A DNA stretch of 64,000 nucleotides from Colius striatus (GCF_028858725.1 NC_084760.1:94981867-95045866); one strand, 5' to 3'. Counted from the stretch's first letter, positions 14,501-27,440 are shown. Program-made: numbers and translations. Notes: generated from the letters alone by a model not told the origin.

Positions 14501-17500
14501 TATATGTCTGTATACATATGCCAACTTTACGTATGCTAATAAAGATTGACTCTGAATTTTATAAAGATCAATGGTAACAATTTGGGGATCAAACATTTTA
14601 CAATTTAATTTGGGATCAACAGTTGCACAGCTGCACTAATATGATGACAAACTTAGCCATTTTAAATTCAGTTGGTACATGCATGAAAAGGACAGCATTC
14701 ACGGGATGCAATCGTCACGACAGCCACCTAGGCAGAGGTGCAAATGACCATTACCAGTTTGAAACTAAGGAGGAGCTCTGTGATTGTACACCACTATTGA
14801 AACTTCTGTGTTTAATAAAGTTACCAAGCATTTTCTGTACACGTGGGAATCAACACGTAGAAATACTAATGTCAGTTACTGAGTCAGCAAGAGTTGCTTA
14901 TATTCCTATTTTAAAAAGTAACTGATGTGTATTTTGTTGGTTTTTTTTTTTTTAATTAGACTATTGTGACTCCCTCAGACTTGTAAGCTTCATGCTCAGG
15001 GTTTTTAAACACCATTTTCATACAGTTTTGTTTTAGGTCTAACTTGGCATAGTACAGGCAACAGAAAGAAATATATTTATAGCAAATGTTACCCAGTAAC
15101 TACCCCCAAACTATCCAGGGGAAATGAAGGAATGATCTGTCATTAGCTAGCCATGGAACTTACAGTCATTGTCTAACAGCACCACACAATATTTCTAATT
15201 CTTAAGCCTTTAACAAATTTTGTATTTAAAACACTTAAGAACCAACTGGCTCTCTATTCTAAAACCTGAGGAGCAAATCAGTGTAAGGAATTCAACTGCA
15301 TAAAGGAAATACTTCCTTTTGATTTACTGCTGAACTATCTGTGGTACTGGCTGTTCCACAATTCACAGAATCACAGAATCTCAAGGGCTGGAAGGCACCT
15401 CAAAAGATCATCTAGTCCCACCCTCCTTCCAGACCAGGACCACCTAGAGTAGGTCACACAGGAATTCATCGAGGTGCATTTTGCATGTCTCCAGAGAAGG
15501 AGACTCCGCAACCCATTTGGGCAGCCTGTTCCAGTGCTCCATCACCCTCACAGGGAAGGAATTCTTCCTTGTATTTCTTTGGAATCTCTTATGTTCCAGC
15601 TTGTACAACTGAAGTCTCAGAGCCAGTGTACCTCTGTCTTGAAAAGTTATTTATACATAAGCAACCATTCCTTCTCCAGGTTAATATGGATCTATGCAAG
15701 GCACATTTGCCTTCTACATCCATCCTCCCCTCTCTGCAAAATGCCTGACAAAGAACAGAGCTAAGATTATTCTTTCTTTTCTATGATTCTATGATTCTTT
15801 TCATTCAGGCCATCCACTGTATTCATGTCACAGCAGAAGTCATTTTATACATTTTATGAGGTTAAAAAAAAAAAAAAATCACATGCTTATCCAAGAATTG
15901 CCAACTGCCAAGGCATTTCACCAGAGTGGTTTCCTTGGAAATACAAGCACATTCCCACCCCTTCTTCAGGCACCACACCGGAGGAGATGAGAACACCAAA
16001 TGCAAATGAAGTCTGAAAAAAGAACTGGACCACCAAAATGGGATGTGGACTTAACTAGTGTGGAGCCTTATTTTGGCTTTTGTTTTCAATCTACACTTCT
16101 TACCTCTTAAGCACCTTGTACCGGTAACAGTGCTGTTGAACAACTACCTCCACAGCGATTCAAGATATAGTAAGCAAGCCTTGTGTACTCGAAAAACCTA
16201 TCATATTGTCAGAATTTTGGTACAGAGTCTTTAGCTACAACTAGCTAAAAAAGGGCATTAGTCATTTTGCAAAATGGCACAATCAAAAGGATAATTCAGT
16301 AGAACTAATTAACATTTGTACCATTTTTGTGTTAAAATTGCTTACTGGTTTTGATATCCTGACTAAATTAGGAACAAACAGCTCTGGATCACAATCATTT
16401 CTCTATTTCCATTTGCATTAGTATAAAAAGGGCTTGAATTATCAATCCTTCATATCATCATTCCAAAAGGTATCATCTAGTGTGTCAAACACTGAAGTCA
16501 AACTGTTCCTACACACGACCTTCTAGATAGCAAAGACATGGAAAAAGTGAGCATGTCAAAGTCGCTTCAGTCACTAACATGCCATTGCCAAATTCCCACT
16601 TCTCTTTTACCTTTCTCCCAAATTTTCAAACATACTTCTCAATGTTTAAGGAATCTTAAGAACCCTAAGAATTTACCAGGAAAAGCAACATATTTCTTTT
16701 TCTGCATGCATTCTCTCAGTCCTTAACAACTTAGAATGAACCTGCTCGCTCTGTTCTATCAGACTCTTCTCTATCACCTTGCACAAAGCTCAGATTTAAA
16801 AACCAGCAATGGAATTGGTGCAGTAAACCACAAAAATAAAAATAAAAAGGGTAAGAGAAAAATTAACCTGGGCTGACTAAAACGATAAGAAGTTGGAATT
16901 ATTTATGTATAGTGGGTAAACAAACCCCACACTTACACCACTACACACAAACTTAGGCTCAACAGAGGAACAAAATGCAGATCACAACAAGGAAAAAAAA
17001 AAAGTAACAGTGCCTACCTTTTGGCTTTGCATTTTTCAAAATAACACTAATAAGTTCTGGAACATCAAAGTAGGCAGCATAATGCAAGGCATTCATGTTT
17101 GTCCAGCGGCTGCGTAAGCTGCTGTCGGCACCCAAATCAATAAGCTGCGTCGCAAATTTTACAGCCGTTTCAACATCACCTGCAAGGGAAATTTTGTAAA
17201 GTGGGCATTAGAAGTTTGTTTGACTCAAAAAAACAGGCATATGCTTATGTGTAACATGTAAGGTACACTAAACTCTTAAAGCTCACAGAAGAACAACTGC
17301 TCTGCCTTTCTTTTCAGGATTAAGGGGGGATCTTATTAACATTTACAAATATCTAAATGGTGGGTGTCAGTAGGCTGGGGCATCCCTTTTTTCTATTCTA
17401 TCTAGTGACAGGACAAGAGGTAATGGGATGAAGCTGGAACACAAAAAGTTCCATTTAAACCTAAGAAAAAACTATTTCACTGTTCAGGTGAGGGAGTCCT

Positions 17501-20500
17501 GGCACAGGCTGCCCGGAGGGGTTGTGGAGTCTCCTTCCTTGGAGGTCTTCAAGACCCGCCTGGACATGTTCCTATGCGACCTGATCTAGGTGGATCAGCT
17601 TCTGCAGGGGATTTGGACTAGATGATCTCTAAAGGTCCCTTCCAACCCCTACTGTTCTATGATTCTGTGACTAAGATGCAGAAATCCTTGCCTTTTACCC
17701 TAAAGGGTCGAAAACTTTACTATAGTATTTAATAACGCTACCTGTTCTAATGTAAATAATGTGTCACCCATCAAAGCCGGGGATTTTACTATCTGATAGA
17801 AGAAAAAATAATTACACGCCCCAGTGCTGAAGTTTTAACATAAAACATATGCCAACACCAGAAAAGCTAACCTATGCCAGAAACTTAGTTCAAACTCAGA
17901 GGAGAACTGTGTTTGGCTCAACAAAAAACATAGCACAACACAGAGAAGCTAAGTGTTCATTTAGAGTTAAATATGCTCTTATTTCCAGTACTTATTATGA
18001 TAAGAATGCAAACAATGATTATCATGGCATAATCAGGGTGAATAAAAAATAAAACCAAGAACAGCCAGTTATCTAAACGTTCCAGTTCCACTGATCTAGG
18101 AAAAATGTTGTTAGCTTAGTTCATAGTTTGCATCTCAGCCTGAAATAGCCTTTACAGTAAATATATGTTTAAGCTGGTCCTATCGTCTGCAATTCCTATT
18201 ACCCCTAACTCAACTTACTCCCAACTGCCACAGCCACAACTGTGCTACAGTTCTGTATCTTCCTTCCTGATGGCTAAAACCAAGCACTAAAACAAAACAA
18301 AAAATGTATGTCAAGGAAAAATTCTGTATATCAGTGGGATTAGTCTCCGTGAATTAATTAGGTTTTTACAACTATGACAACATTCCTTTACTCACCAATA
18401 CCATGAGCCCCTGATTTACAAGTGTAATGCAAGAGAGTCATGTCAGTCAATCCATCTCTGTCATTCACATTGCAACCCCTTTTGATGATCTGAGAGACAA
18501 GTGGAAAACAAGCACATTTTAACCCTGGCGTATCTCTTATATCAGCATTACTCAGTTATTTCAGATATATTGACTCCTGGATCCATTTCAACAGCTAATA
18601 GCAAAGCCTCCTGCCAGAGCAGACTGCAACTGCAGAACTGAGCAACACACACAAATGTAATACATAGTATTATATCAGTATCATTAATCTTCATTGTTTA
18701 CAGATTTTAAAGCTTCTTTACATTATTACTTCTAACACACATCTCACAGGCTGAAAAGTTAACTGCTTAACTGAACAACAGTGTAACAACACCATTTATG
18801 AAGTCTCTCCCCTTGCTCTTTGATATCTCGGTCAGTCCCATGTGTCGTGTCTCCCCCACCCAAAATAATGCACACCTCTCCTACCCCCCATTATACTACA
18901 GTATGAAGAATGTTTCCTATACTTCCCTACCCATTTAGAAAAGCCTGTAATCCAGAAGCAAAATAAGAAACTAGGTTGGGATTTCTATAAACAAGGTGTC
19001 TCCTGAAAGCAGCCTATTGCAGGTTGCAGTGGGGTTTCAGCTCCTCACTCATTTTGTGCCTTGGAAACCAGGCTTCGCTATAACTTCACATATTGGAGTT
19101 GATGATTACTGGTAAGTAAGAAACTGAAACACCAAGGTGAAAGGTCTCTAAACAACTGCTTTGAGAAGAATTACTGTTTCTACTACCTAGCCAACCATAC
19201 AGAATTTTTAGCCATCATCTTTCCCTTTACAAATGAAAGCTGCCAATATGTGGAACAAAAAGCACTGATCAGTAACTACTTGTTAAAAGACAAACAACTG
19301 TATCTGGTTTACAGTTAACTCTGATTCTGAATGAACTGGTTTTATTTGTTGACAACACAGCGTTTCTTTGACACTGAGAGCATTCAAGGATCTTCGTTTA
19401 TACCTCACCTCATTCCCAATAATATCAATATTCTGTTGGACCTGTGGAACCCACTGTCTTAAGATAGCAAACAATTCAGAAACTGATGTTTTGGGATTGA
19501 AAAGTATTTCCTGGCATGCGGCATCATTGGGATCAAAGAAGGAAAACTCTGTAAAAGAAAAACAAAAAAGAAGAAACCATTAGGTACCACTGAAAGTTTT
19601 CACATGCACCTAGTTTTTCAAACTCAGAGGCAAAGAATTGCAGAGTCATGTCACTACTAATCACACTGGAAAATCAGAATGTGGAATTCATCTAGAAAAT
19701 TTTCTTTAACATCTGGTATTTTTTTTTCCTTTAATACTAAGGTCTTGCTTACACTTCTGAAAAAGCTTTGAATGGTGCTGCAAGACACTGTTTAGGCAAG
19801 GACTAACAGAGATGTGCAGTGATTATGCCAGTAAGGGTTGACCCTTGCTTTAAGCTAGCCAAAGACTGCTGATACTAAGCTGCTCCCCAGCGCAGACAAG
19901 CCTTGTGATCTCCTGGTGATTAAATGCCTACGTGATTTCTCTATATACTACAAGACATGTCTTTTCCTTCTTCATCCATCACAACTTACCTAAGATATAC
20001 CAAAATATTAACACCTGCACAAATTGGGAAGGCATTGACAGCCACCACGATTTCCAGTATTTCATGAATGTATCAATCCCAGCTGGTGGCAGCTGCACAT
20101 AACATATCTTGAACTTTTTAAAACATCTTTTAAAAATGAAGTCACCAAATCAAAACTAGAAAAAAAATCCCACATCTGTTTTTAAGATTTTAAGCCTCAT
20201 GTTGCTGCAGGCAACCCAAAGGATGTGTGCAAAAGCTACCTTATTATTAAACATGGCATTGCCATGTATATACATGGTGTGCATACATATACACATGTTG
20301 TATTTTACACTTGGGGAACTCCTTCCAACCCTGGAAAATTATATGGAAGAATCTGAATAGCAGTGGCTATTAGGAGAAGGAACTGAAGCAGAACCTACTG
20401 TCATCAGCAAATAACTGAATCATAGAAACCACTGAACTTTTACCCTTGCTGCAGCTATCAGGGAGCTGCCTTTTAAAAAGGTTTCAAACAAATGTACAAC

Positions 20501-23021
20501 ATTAGCTCACATTAGGCACAGACACAAGGCTTTGGAAACAGATGTACAGGTTAAGTAAAATGGAGCATCAGCCATCTGGGTGTGTGACATGGTGTAAACT
20601 ACCTCTGCATGAATCATCATATCTTTTCCTCAAAAAAAGAGCACACATGAAGGTCGCTTCCTGGCTAGCTTGAGTTCTTCTAACTGCATTGCCTCCATTC
20701 AACAAGAATGAAAAGGACAACTTCACTGATATTCAGAATGTATTTTTATTTGCTCCTATCATACTAAAAAAAAAGCAAACCCCTTATCTCCCATCCCTAT
20801 CCAAAGACCGTTACTTACTTACATCCTATGTATAAACACAAATTTACTGATTTATCTACTAATATTTAACTCCTGTACAAACCACAGTTGATTTCACCCT
20901 GAAAGCTATGAAGCATACAGAAAACTTGCTGACAAGATTAATGATCTGACACAAGGTGCATGATTCTTACTATACCAGGAAGCTTTCTACTCACTAACCT
21001 GAACCAAATTACATACCAGAAATCAACTCTAACAGACAGTTACAATCAGCACACTAGGGCAAAAAAACTGAGAATATATTAAGCATTAGTAACAACCATA
21101 AAAAATGCTCAGCTGTAGTGTTTGTAAACCAAAGCAATGTTACAGAAAATCTGTTAAAACAAAAAGTTCCATGAAAGGATGACAAAGGCACCTACACACT
21201 TTACAATATTACCTTCTCTACCTCTGTCTTTCCCATGCCTTAATTACAGGGCTAAACTGTTTTAAGGGAAAACAAATGCATTTAGTGCAATGACCAAGAA
21301 TCTTTGTTGTGGTTTAACCTTCTTTGTCTAGACTCAGTAACATTATTGTTACACAGGTGACAATGACCTCTGACATAAGCAATGAGAAGGCAGAGACTCA
21401 GTCAGACAGACAGCAGCAATACTGCACTGTTAGCAGAAGACATCACTAAATATTTAAATAAGAATCAATGAAAATTTTCCAAGGGAGACGAGAGCAGGAT
21501 GGAATCAATCACAGTGGTACTTATTGCAGAATAGGATGGACAAGATACAAGAACGGGGCTAAACCATGTAGAGACGCATGTTCATGTACATCACAAGAAA
21601 CTGTCACATTTCCAACAAGTATGTTTTGGTTTACATCTACTGAAAAATGTCTGGCAAAGAAGGTTAAGATGTTCCTTGTTGATAATTGAAGAGCTACCAG
21701 GACATTCATTTAAAAGTAGTATGACATGTTAGAGGAACCCCTTGAGTTCGAAATATATCTGTCTTTGCAGTGTACCTTAGTTTTAAAACATAAAACATTG
21801 ATTCTTTTATCAATCTGAATAGCACACACCATCCCAAACAAACTCACTGGGAGTGAGAAAGTCAAGCCTGTGTAACTGTTAATAGCTACAATAACAATAA
21901 TGCATATGCTTAATATCCCATTTACACAGTCATCAAGAATTTCAAGAATGCTGAGTCTGTCAAAGAGAGAACATTACAATGTGACAGAACATTACATTGC
22001 GAGGCTGAGGGAGCACTGGAACAGGCTGCCCAGGTAGGGTGTGAAGTCTCCTCGGGAGGCATTCAAAACCCACCTGGATGTGTGTGACCTACTCTAGGCG
22101 GTCCTGCTCTGGCAGGACGGGTGGAGTTGATGATCTTTCAAAGTCCCTTCCAACCCTTAAGATTCTGTGATTGTGTTATTTATTTTTCCTGAATACAGCC
22201 AATTACTGTAATCAATGCATGGGGAAGGTGCAGGAGGTAATTTTTAAGGTATATTGATGCTGTTGACACCTTCTGTAATATTGAACGGGATTATAATTGT
22301 AGCTATCTATGTAGATCCTTACCTACAGTGATATTTTAACATGTGAGATATTCTTGTTTAAAATGTTACCACAATTTGTACACATGAAGATGATTTAACA
22401 TTACTTCAAAAGCTGATCACTGATACTCGCTCATTTCACAGTCCTCACTTCCACAAACATCTACCCTTCCAACAGAAATATCCCCCTATAGTCTACTGTT
22501 TACACGCTGAAAAGGCAAGGAAAAGTGTAACTCCAGAGGTTCTAAATGTGACGTAGCTATTTAACTACATTTCATTACAGCAATTTTACATCTTAATGCA
22601 ATATGGACTTCAAACTTGAAATGTAGAAAACCTACAAACGTCTGACCACACACACAGAAGAAACAGTAAGAAGGAAATTATAATTTAAAATGTATGCAAT
22701 AATAAAGACGGAAAAAGCATGAGTCTCCATCTTTCATTTCCTCTGAAAACAGAGGATTCATTTAACAAACAGTAAGCTTTCTCAGAAAAAGAAAGAATAA
22801 ATTCAGAGTTGATAGCTTTTCATAAAATTTGTCTTTTCAGATTTATTCTCTGCTGGTCACAAATTCATTTTCTGTTCAAAGGACATACCACAGTCTGAAG
22901 GCATTGGTGCTGCAGCAACAGAGAAAGTAACTGTTGTTTCAGAATTTGGGAACAAGAACTGTCCTCCTTCAATGAGGGACTCTCCTTCTAAGGGAGGTTC
23001 TGGGAGATCCTCTATGGTCAT
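2432..23021 (-). CDS. CLIP4: CLIP4, CAP-Gly linker protein 4 (5' part, nine coding exons; 3' exons outside window)
   Basis: Microtubule-associated CAP-Gly protein of the CLIP-170-like group. Nine exons with clean GT-AG borders and matching phases give about 415 codons, against roughly 705 in the human protein. Coding exons in transcript order: 23021-22889, 19548-19409, 18489-18396, 17179-17018, 13479-13361, 11165-10929, 6152-6017, 5283-5143, 2515-2432. Domain order: N-terminal region (1-91), three ankyrin repeats (about 92-216), linker, first CAP-Gly domain (about 286-342, with GKNNG and GIFAP), then a basic Ser-rich linker. The start MTIEDLP matches the start I remember for mammalian CLIP4. 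The second and third CAP-Gly domains should lie beyond position 1. Identification rests on remembered protein similarity over all exons and is strong. Introns contain CR1 and LTR insertions but no broken splice site was seen. Confidence 0.95.
5143..5283 (-). CDS. CLIP4: CLIP4 coding exon 8 (end of CAP-Gly 1, basic linker)
   Basis: 141 bp between acceptor CTCTGCAG and donor GTGAGT, phase 1 to 1. It begins [12 protein letters not shown] (the end of the CAP-Gly fold), continues into a basic Ser-rich linker with [13 protein letters not shown], and ends with [14 protein letters not shown]. Confidence 0.93.
6017..6152 (-). CDS. CLIP4: CLIP4 coding exon 7 (CAP-Gly domain 1 core)
   Basis: 136 bp between acceptor TTGTGTCAG and donor GTATAT, phase 0 in and phase 1 out. 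It encodes residues 296-340, with [20 protein letters not shown], then [13 protein letters not shown] and the end CAPKR. GKNNG is the CAP-Gly signature loop that binds C-terminal EEY/F tails of tubulin and partners. Confidence 0.95.
6590..6660. repeat. AT-rich tandem ATGTATATAAA motif
   Basis: Two imperfect copies of ACAGATAYATGTATATAAA about 30 bp apart, then T/A-rich sequence. CLIP4 intron. Confidence 0.65.
7250..8031 (+). mobile_element. CR1 LINE, 3' fragment
   Basis: Encodes in broken frames the C-terminal CR1 reverse transcriptase segment ([40 protein letters not shown]), continues into the CR1 3' UTR (GTTGGACTAGATGATCTCTA) and ends in three ATTCTATG units. 5'-truncated, in a CLIP4 intron. 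Confidence 0.93.
8034..8764 (+). mobile_element. ERVL-like solo LTR, copy A
   Basis: Begins TGGTGGTTTAGCCCTGG and ends near CCGCTGCA, and matches copy B. It contains the series of CTCCAGC.TGGG..CC.CACAGG units seen in both copies. It is inserted directly after the tail of a CR1 element, inside a CLIP4 intron and antisense to that gene. No clear target-site duplication. Several chance frames in it are not genes. Confidence 0.65.
10929..11165 (-). CDS. CLIP4: CLIP4 coding exon 6 (linker and start of CAP-Gly 1)
   Basis: 237 bp (79 codons, phase 0 to 0) between acceptor TTCAACAG and donor GTACGT. It encodes residues 217-295, from [20 protein letters not shown] to [15 protein letters not shown]. 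The last part is the first beta strand of the CAP-Gly domain. Confidence 0.95.
13361..13479 (-). CDS. CLIP4: CLIP4 coding exon 5 (ankyrin repeat 3)
   Basis: 119 bp between acceptor AATTGCAG and donor GTAAGG, phase 1 in and phase 0 out. It encodes residues 177-216, with [20 protein letters not shown] and [10 protein letters not shown], the third ankyrin repeat. Confidence 0.94.
15361..15615 (-). mobile_element. CR1 LINE, 3' end (inverted)
   Basis: Starts CACAGAATCACAGAATC and contains GATCATCTAGTCC and GGGCAGCCTGTTCCAGTGCTC, the reverse complement of CR1 3' sequence. An isolated TCTATGATTCTATGATTC at about 15780 may be the tail of another, lost copy. Confidence 0.88.
17018..17179 (-). CDS. 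CLIP4: CLIP4 coding exon 4 (ankyrin repeat 2)
   Basis: 162 bp between acceptor CCTTGCAG and donor GTAGGC, phase 1 to phase 1. It encodes residues 123-176, containing [20 protein letters not shown], then [16 protein letters not shown], a typical ankyrin helix pair, and ends in KNAKPK. A CR1 fragment sits about 140 bp upstream in the intron. Confidence 0.94.
17318..17672 (+). mobile_element. CR1 LINE, 3' end
   Basis: Matches the last part of the element at 7250-8031 from GGGGGATCTTATTAACATTT to GTTCTATGATTCTGTGAC. 5'-truncated, intronic in CLIP4 close to exon 4 of the coding set. Confidence 0.92.
18396..18489 (-). CDS. CLIP4: CLIP4 coding exon 3 (ankyrin repeat 1)
   Basis: 94 bp between an acceptor ending CTCTCAG and donor GTGAGT, phase 0 in and phase 1 out. 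It encodes residues 92-122, including [19 protein letters not shown], the start of the first ankyrin repeat with its TLLHY helix. Confidence 0.93.
19409..19548 (-). CDS. CLIP4: CLIP4 coding exon 2 (pre-ankyrin region)
   Basis: The acceptor TTTTACAG and donor GTGAGG bound 140 bp, phase 1 in and phase 0 out. It encodes residues 45-91, from [10 protein letters not shown] to NIDIIGNE, including the conserved stretch [15 protein letters not shown] that immediately precedes the ankyrin repeats. Confidence 0.93.
22002..22173 (+). mobile_element. CR1 LINE, 3' end
   Basis: GAGGGAGCACTGGAACAGGC to CCCTTCCAACCCTTAAGATT, a short diverged CR1 tail in CLIP4 intron 1. Confidence 0.88.
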
Positions 23022-23024
23022 CTT
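22889..23024 (-). CDS. CLIP4: CLIP4 first coding exon
   Basis: The acceptor CTTTCTAG is followed by AAG and then the start codon at 23021-23019. The exon encodes residues 1-44 ([14 protein letters not shown]... to PMPSDC) plus one base of the next codon and ends at donor GTATGT. The conserved ends MTIEDLP and APMPSDC fix both the start and the frame. Confidence 0.93.
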
Positions 23025-23622
23025 CTAGAAAGCCACTTCAGGAGGGAAAAAAAAAAATGAACAAATAACTTCATTAGAAATACTTTGGATTAGTTCTACT
23101 GTAGTAAGGTGTAATGTGCAATGACGTTAAAATCTTTCCTTTTTTCAAACAAACTTGCTATCACTATGTTTTTACAAACAAAGTCAATTAGTGAAAGCTA
23201 GTAGAGTTTGGTGTCAAGGATAGCCAACTTCTAGTTTTGGCTACATTGCTAGACTTGCATGGTACTAATGGAAAATATGACCTTTCTCCCCAGTTTTTCA
23301 CTTGAGCAGCAATGCAAATAAAAACACTATAATTTGTAGCCACATGGCGATGATGAGTGGATTTGTGTGTTTTACAGCTTTATGAGAATGTGAAGCATCG
23401 AGTGCCTGCCCTCAGACTCTGCGTGCATATTCCCTTCCTTCACCACGAGCAAGAAGGTGCTACGAGCTACCACCCTCTCCTCTTTCCAAATTCTCAGCAC
23501 TTTAATCTTCCCACACAAAGCTGCAGACAATTCATCATCGCATGATTCACTCCTGGACTCATGATTCCATATCAGCTCCTTTCCCAGCTTCTCCTCACTG
23601 TGTTTTAAAATAGCATACTTAC

Positions 23623-23684
23623 CACAGTGTTTGAAGTTTCACCCTGATGTTATTTCCAGTCAACTTTTCAGGGCTTAGAGCAAC
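23623..23684 (-). other. CLIP4: CLIP4 5' UTR exon (predicted)
   Basis: A 62-bp segment is flanked on the minus strand by a good acceptor (CTCTCCTAG) and a donor (GTAAGT). It lies between the CpG-island promoter and the first coding exon and contains no ATG-initiated CLIP4 frame, so it is best read as a noncoding leader exon. Inference from splice signals and position only. Confidence 0.5.
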
Positions 23685-26429
23685 CTAGGAGAGAGAAGAA
23701 AGATTAAATGACCATACAGAGTTATAGTGACATTTTCTAACAAGGCCTAGTTACATTATAGTTACGGTTCACATGCTAAGATCAGAGGAGAGCTGGCTGC
23801 CACTTGTAAGACACCCATTCAGGCAAATTCAGTAACAGATAAAAACCCCACATTATTCTTAATAGAAACAGACAGTACTGCACTACCGGAGACTACATCT
23901 CACAGCTGAAAAACTCCATCTTGAATTTTCATAAGCAAACACCCAAGGTTAAAGCAGTGCTTCTACTAAAACAACCTAAATTTTTATTCTTGAGATTGCT
24001 ATTGTTTTATTAATCTATACACATGAATAAACAGGAAAATGTGGGCTGTTTCTGAGACTTATTGGGGTTTTCTACCTTAGACACAACAAGCTATGTGAAC
24101 AGATTTACTCTAATATTTCCTCAAATAAATTTGATAATCTATGTGGGAAACTCTCATAATCTACATTCTACTACAAAAGGCATTTCAGCAGTGGATTACA
24201 GATGCTCATCTTCAAGTAAATGAAAACCTCCTCTTCTTGCACACCATGCACAGCTCACCCTGTCCTCAACATGGAAAAGAGGTCCACATGAAAAACACTC
24301 TTTTTTCTCCAACTAGCTTATATCCTCAGTCTTATGCAACTGTACAAATGCATGTGCTGGCACAGAGGGAGGATCATGAAGGAGGCTGCTGGGAAGGGCA
24401 GCACTATTTCTTCCCACGGCATTATCAAATTGCATCGGCTTAGGCATTCTTAGATTCAACAAGGCCAAAAATATCACTAATTATTTCAATTATTATTTTC
24501 ATCTAGTGAGGAAAAGTTAAGAGTTTACATTTTGAATGGCTTTATAGTCATCATGAACACAACATCAATGGCTTTCTTGTATGAGGGACTAGAAAGTCTC
24601 TTAAGCTTCAAGTGACTAATTAAATCTCTTCTGCAGGGCAACAGTGAAATGGAATTGCTAACGTCTGCTATTTGTTCAGAGACTATGGCAAAACAAAACA
24701 AAGCTTTGTAAAACACATGAACCCACAACAGTTTTTGACAAGTAGCACATCGGACACTCGCAGGAAAAGGAACAATAATATGCATGAGTACAAAAGAGAT
24801 GATAGCTGAACCAGTTAAGTTAGAAAAAGACAGGAAAGGAATTAGAAGCATTTTGCACAGTGTTGTCAAGACAACACTGAAAAAGCAAGAAACAAAAAAT
24901 AACCCCACAGCATAAAGAGGCCAAACCTGACTGAGCAGAAGGAAACAGGAAGAGGTCAGATTTGTAAACTACGATGACAGAAGTTGCAGAAACTAGAAAT
25001 CAGCAGAGACTTTTGAAAATCAATACCAAAAAAAGACAGTTTATTGCACACAGAGCATGAGATCTAACAGAAAAAAAAATCTGTTTGCAAGTATCCAGGG
25101 CACCTTTTACTCTGAGGGGCAAGAGGGGAGAACACAATCTGTCACATGAATGAAAAGAATTCAGCACAATCTGCCAGAGCAAAACAGGCAGGAAAGGACC
25201 CATGTTACTCGATGGGAGATATGAAGACCCAAGCACTACAGTGCATATGCCAACCTGACTCCATAAAGAATGGCTTCAAGTTGACACTAGTGTCAACACC
25301 CCCTGACCTAAGTGTGCACATCCTTACAGCATGGGATTTTAATTTGCATCTAGAAATATATTACCCTGTCGTGACACTGTACCGAACCATTTAAAGTCAA
25401 GGCAGCAACACGTTCTGCACCCATGACTACCTCCAGAGACTGCTCGTTCAGGTATAAGAATATCACAATCAGTTAACATCCCACACACATCTCTGGAAAA
25501 GCAAAAGGAAAGCAAAAGGTTGAAAGCTATTGAAAAGAAAGGGAAAAGACAAAGACACTGTCCTCCTAATGACTTCTGTTTCAAGCAAAACCGAAACTGC
25601 CTGAGATATTAATATCGAAGACATACAGACTCAGGTGGGATGTCCTGGTGAAATGGAATGCAAGGTCTTCCATCAGTGCAATGATTTCCCTACATTAGTG
25701 GGATAAGTTTAGACAGACAGAAAGAAACAGAGAAATTCAAAAGAAAGGTTGGAATTTTCCCATTCAATAGCATTGTCCAACTATCACAAAGTACAGTTTA
25801 ACATCGCAGAGAGTATCACACTTATTTGGCAGTCATTCTACCTTCTAACTGAATTAAACTCAAAAATGATAAACAGAAATACCGTGGAGGGGAAAAAAAA
25901 AATAAATTTTGAAGGCATCATCAGACCACTGAATGGGGCAACTACAGGTTTCCAGATACATCACAGAAAAGTGTATGGTACACCTGCATATCGATAACGT
26001 TTTTTTAAAAAGCACAAATACAGGATCCAATTTCTTCACGTACGCCAGATTTTGTAATTTGCAATTGGTGTTAAAGCACAAAGTTTTCCTGCAAGTGCTA
26101 TAAAAAATTTGCAAATGCTACAGCACTTCAAGTGATGGAATACAATTGTGCCAGGGCTTTGACAGCTGAAAGTGATGCTCATTTGGACAATAACTATGTA
26201 TAATTGATTACTTCTGAGTACTTCTATGTGCTCAAGAGGAAAAATGAAGTTCAGAGAAGAAGCCTCTTGCACACACACTACTTGCTGTCTCCGTAACATT
26301 TACAGCACGAGTGGCAGACATGTTAGGCGTATACAGGCACAATCAAGACCGGTTTGTCAACTGGTGTGAAGAAGAGCTCTGTTGCAACACGGCACTTTGT
26401 TTTGACAAGCTGAAAGTTTAAGACAGGTC
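23685..26429. other. CLIP4 5' intron, no feature
   Basis: AT-rich sequence between the noncoding exon and the CpG island. Only short chance frames on both strands were seen and no repeat was recognised. Confidence 0.5.
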
Positions 26430-27160
26430 CAGTTTCAGAGCTGTCCAGCTCGGCTCTGCTCGGTCAAAGCTTCCCGTCTCGCCTTTCCCACAGACGGCGC
26501 CCGGGGCGCTGATCAGGGGGAGCCAGGGGGTCCCAGGCGCGGTGGCCGCCACCTTAGCGGGAAGGGGAACGCCGCACCACCTCGGCGAGCCGCGGCCGCC
26601 GCGCGAGGCCACCGCGCCTCCCCGCCCCCGCCGTTCCCCGCCGTTCCCCGCCGCTACTCCCGCCTCGCCGCTCGGACCCACCGCCCCATCAGGTGCGGAG
26701 GCGGAGGGGATCGCTCCGCAGCGCAGAACGGCTTTGGCGGGGGCTGGGACCGGGGCCGGCGCCGGCTGCGGCCCGCCCGCTGCGGCGGCACCTACGCCGC
26801 CAACCCGCCCGGAAGGAAAGCGGGAGAGCACCGGGAGGTCACCGGTCCCCACGCCGCTCCTGTACGGGAGATGCGGGGCCGCGGCTGCCCACCCACCCCC
26901 GTTCCCATCCGTACCTGCTCTCCGCGGGCAGGGGCGCGGCGGGCGCTCCTGGGCCCTCCTGCGCCCGCCCGCAGCCGAAGGAACGAGCGAGGCCCCAGCC
27001 CCCGCGCTCGCCCCGCCCCCGCGCCTCTGAGGTCCCGCCCCCTCGCCCAGCGGCCTATCAGCGGCCAGCGCCGCCCTGCGGCCCCGCCCCCTCGCCGCGG
27101 GCGGGCGGTGCCGAGCGGCCCGTGTTGGGCGGCCGCTCGGTACGCGCTGAGGTGAGCGCA
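26430..27160 (-). promoter_or_regulatory. CLIP4: CpG-island promoter and first exon of CLIP4
   Basis: Base composition jumps from AT-rich to very GC- and CpG-rich, with many GC boxes (CCGCCC, CCCCGCCCC), as expected for a housekeeping-type promoter. It lies at the expected 5' end of CLIP4. A strong minus-strand donor, GAGCAG followed by GTACGG, places a likely noncoding first exon ending at 26915, with the start site somewhere between about 26,950 and 27,150. GC richness continues weakly to about 27,440. The exact start site is not determinable from sequence. Confidence 0.7.
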
Positions 27161-27440
27161 GGCTGCGGTGCCGCAGCGGCGCGTGTTGGGGCAGCTCGCC
27201 GGGATGTTTGTGTCTAAGCATACCCCCGGTTAAACACAGCTGGAGGTGCTGTTCTGGCCGAGGTGTCTGGAAGCCTTGCGCTCGCCCAGGGTGGGAGTCG
27301 GGGGCGAGGCGGGGGGCGGATCTGTCGGAGCTTCACCCGCCCCGCCTTCCGGCGGTCACACCGCGCGGGTGTCCCAGCTGCGACGGCCCTGAGCGGCCCG
27401 CAGAAAGCAGGCTAGGGGAGAACTAAAGGCCAGCGGTGTG

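Noticed and set aside
26418-27221. Long open frames (up to 267 codons) on both strands
   Set aside because: They lie in the CpG island, where stop codons are rare; the translations are low-complexity Ala/Pro/Arg/Gly with no domain.
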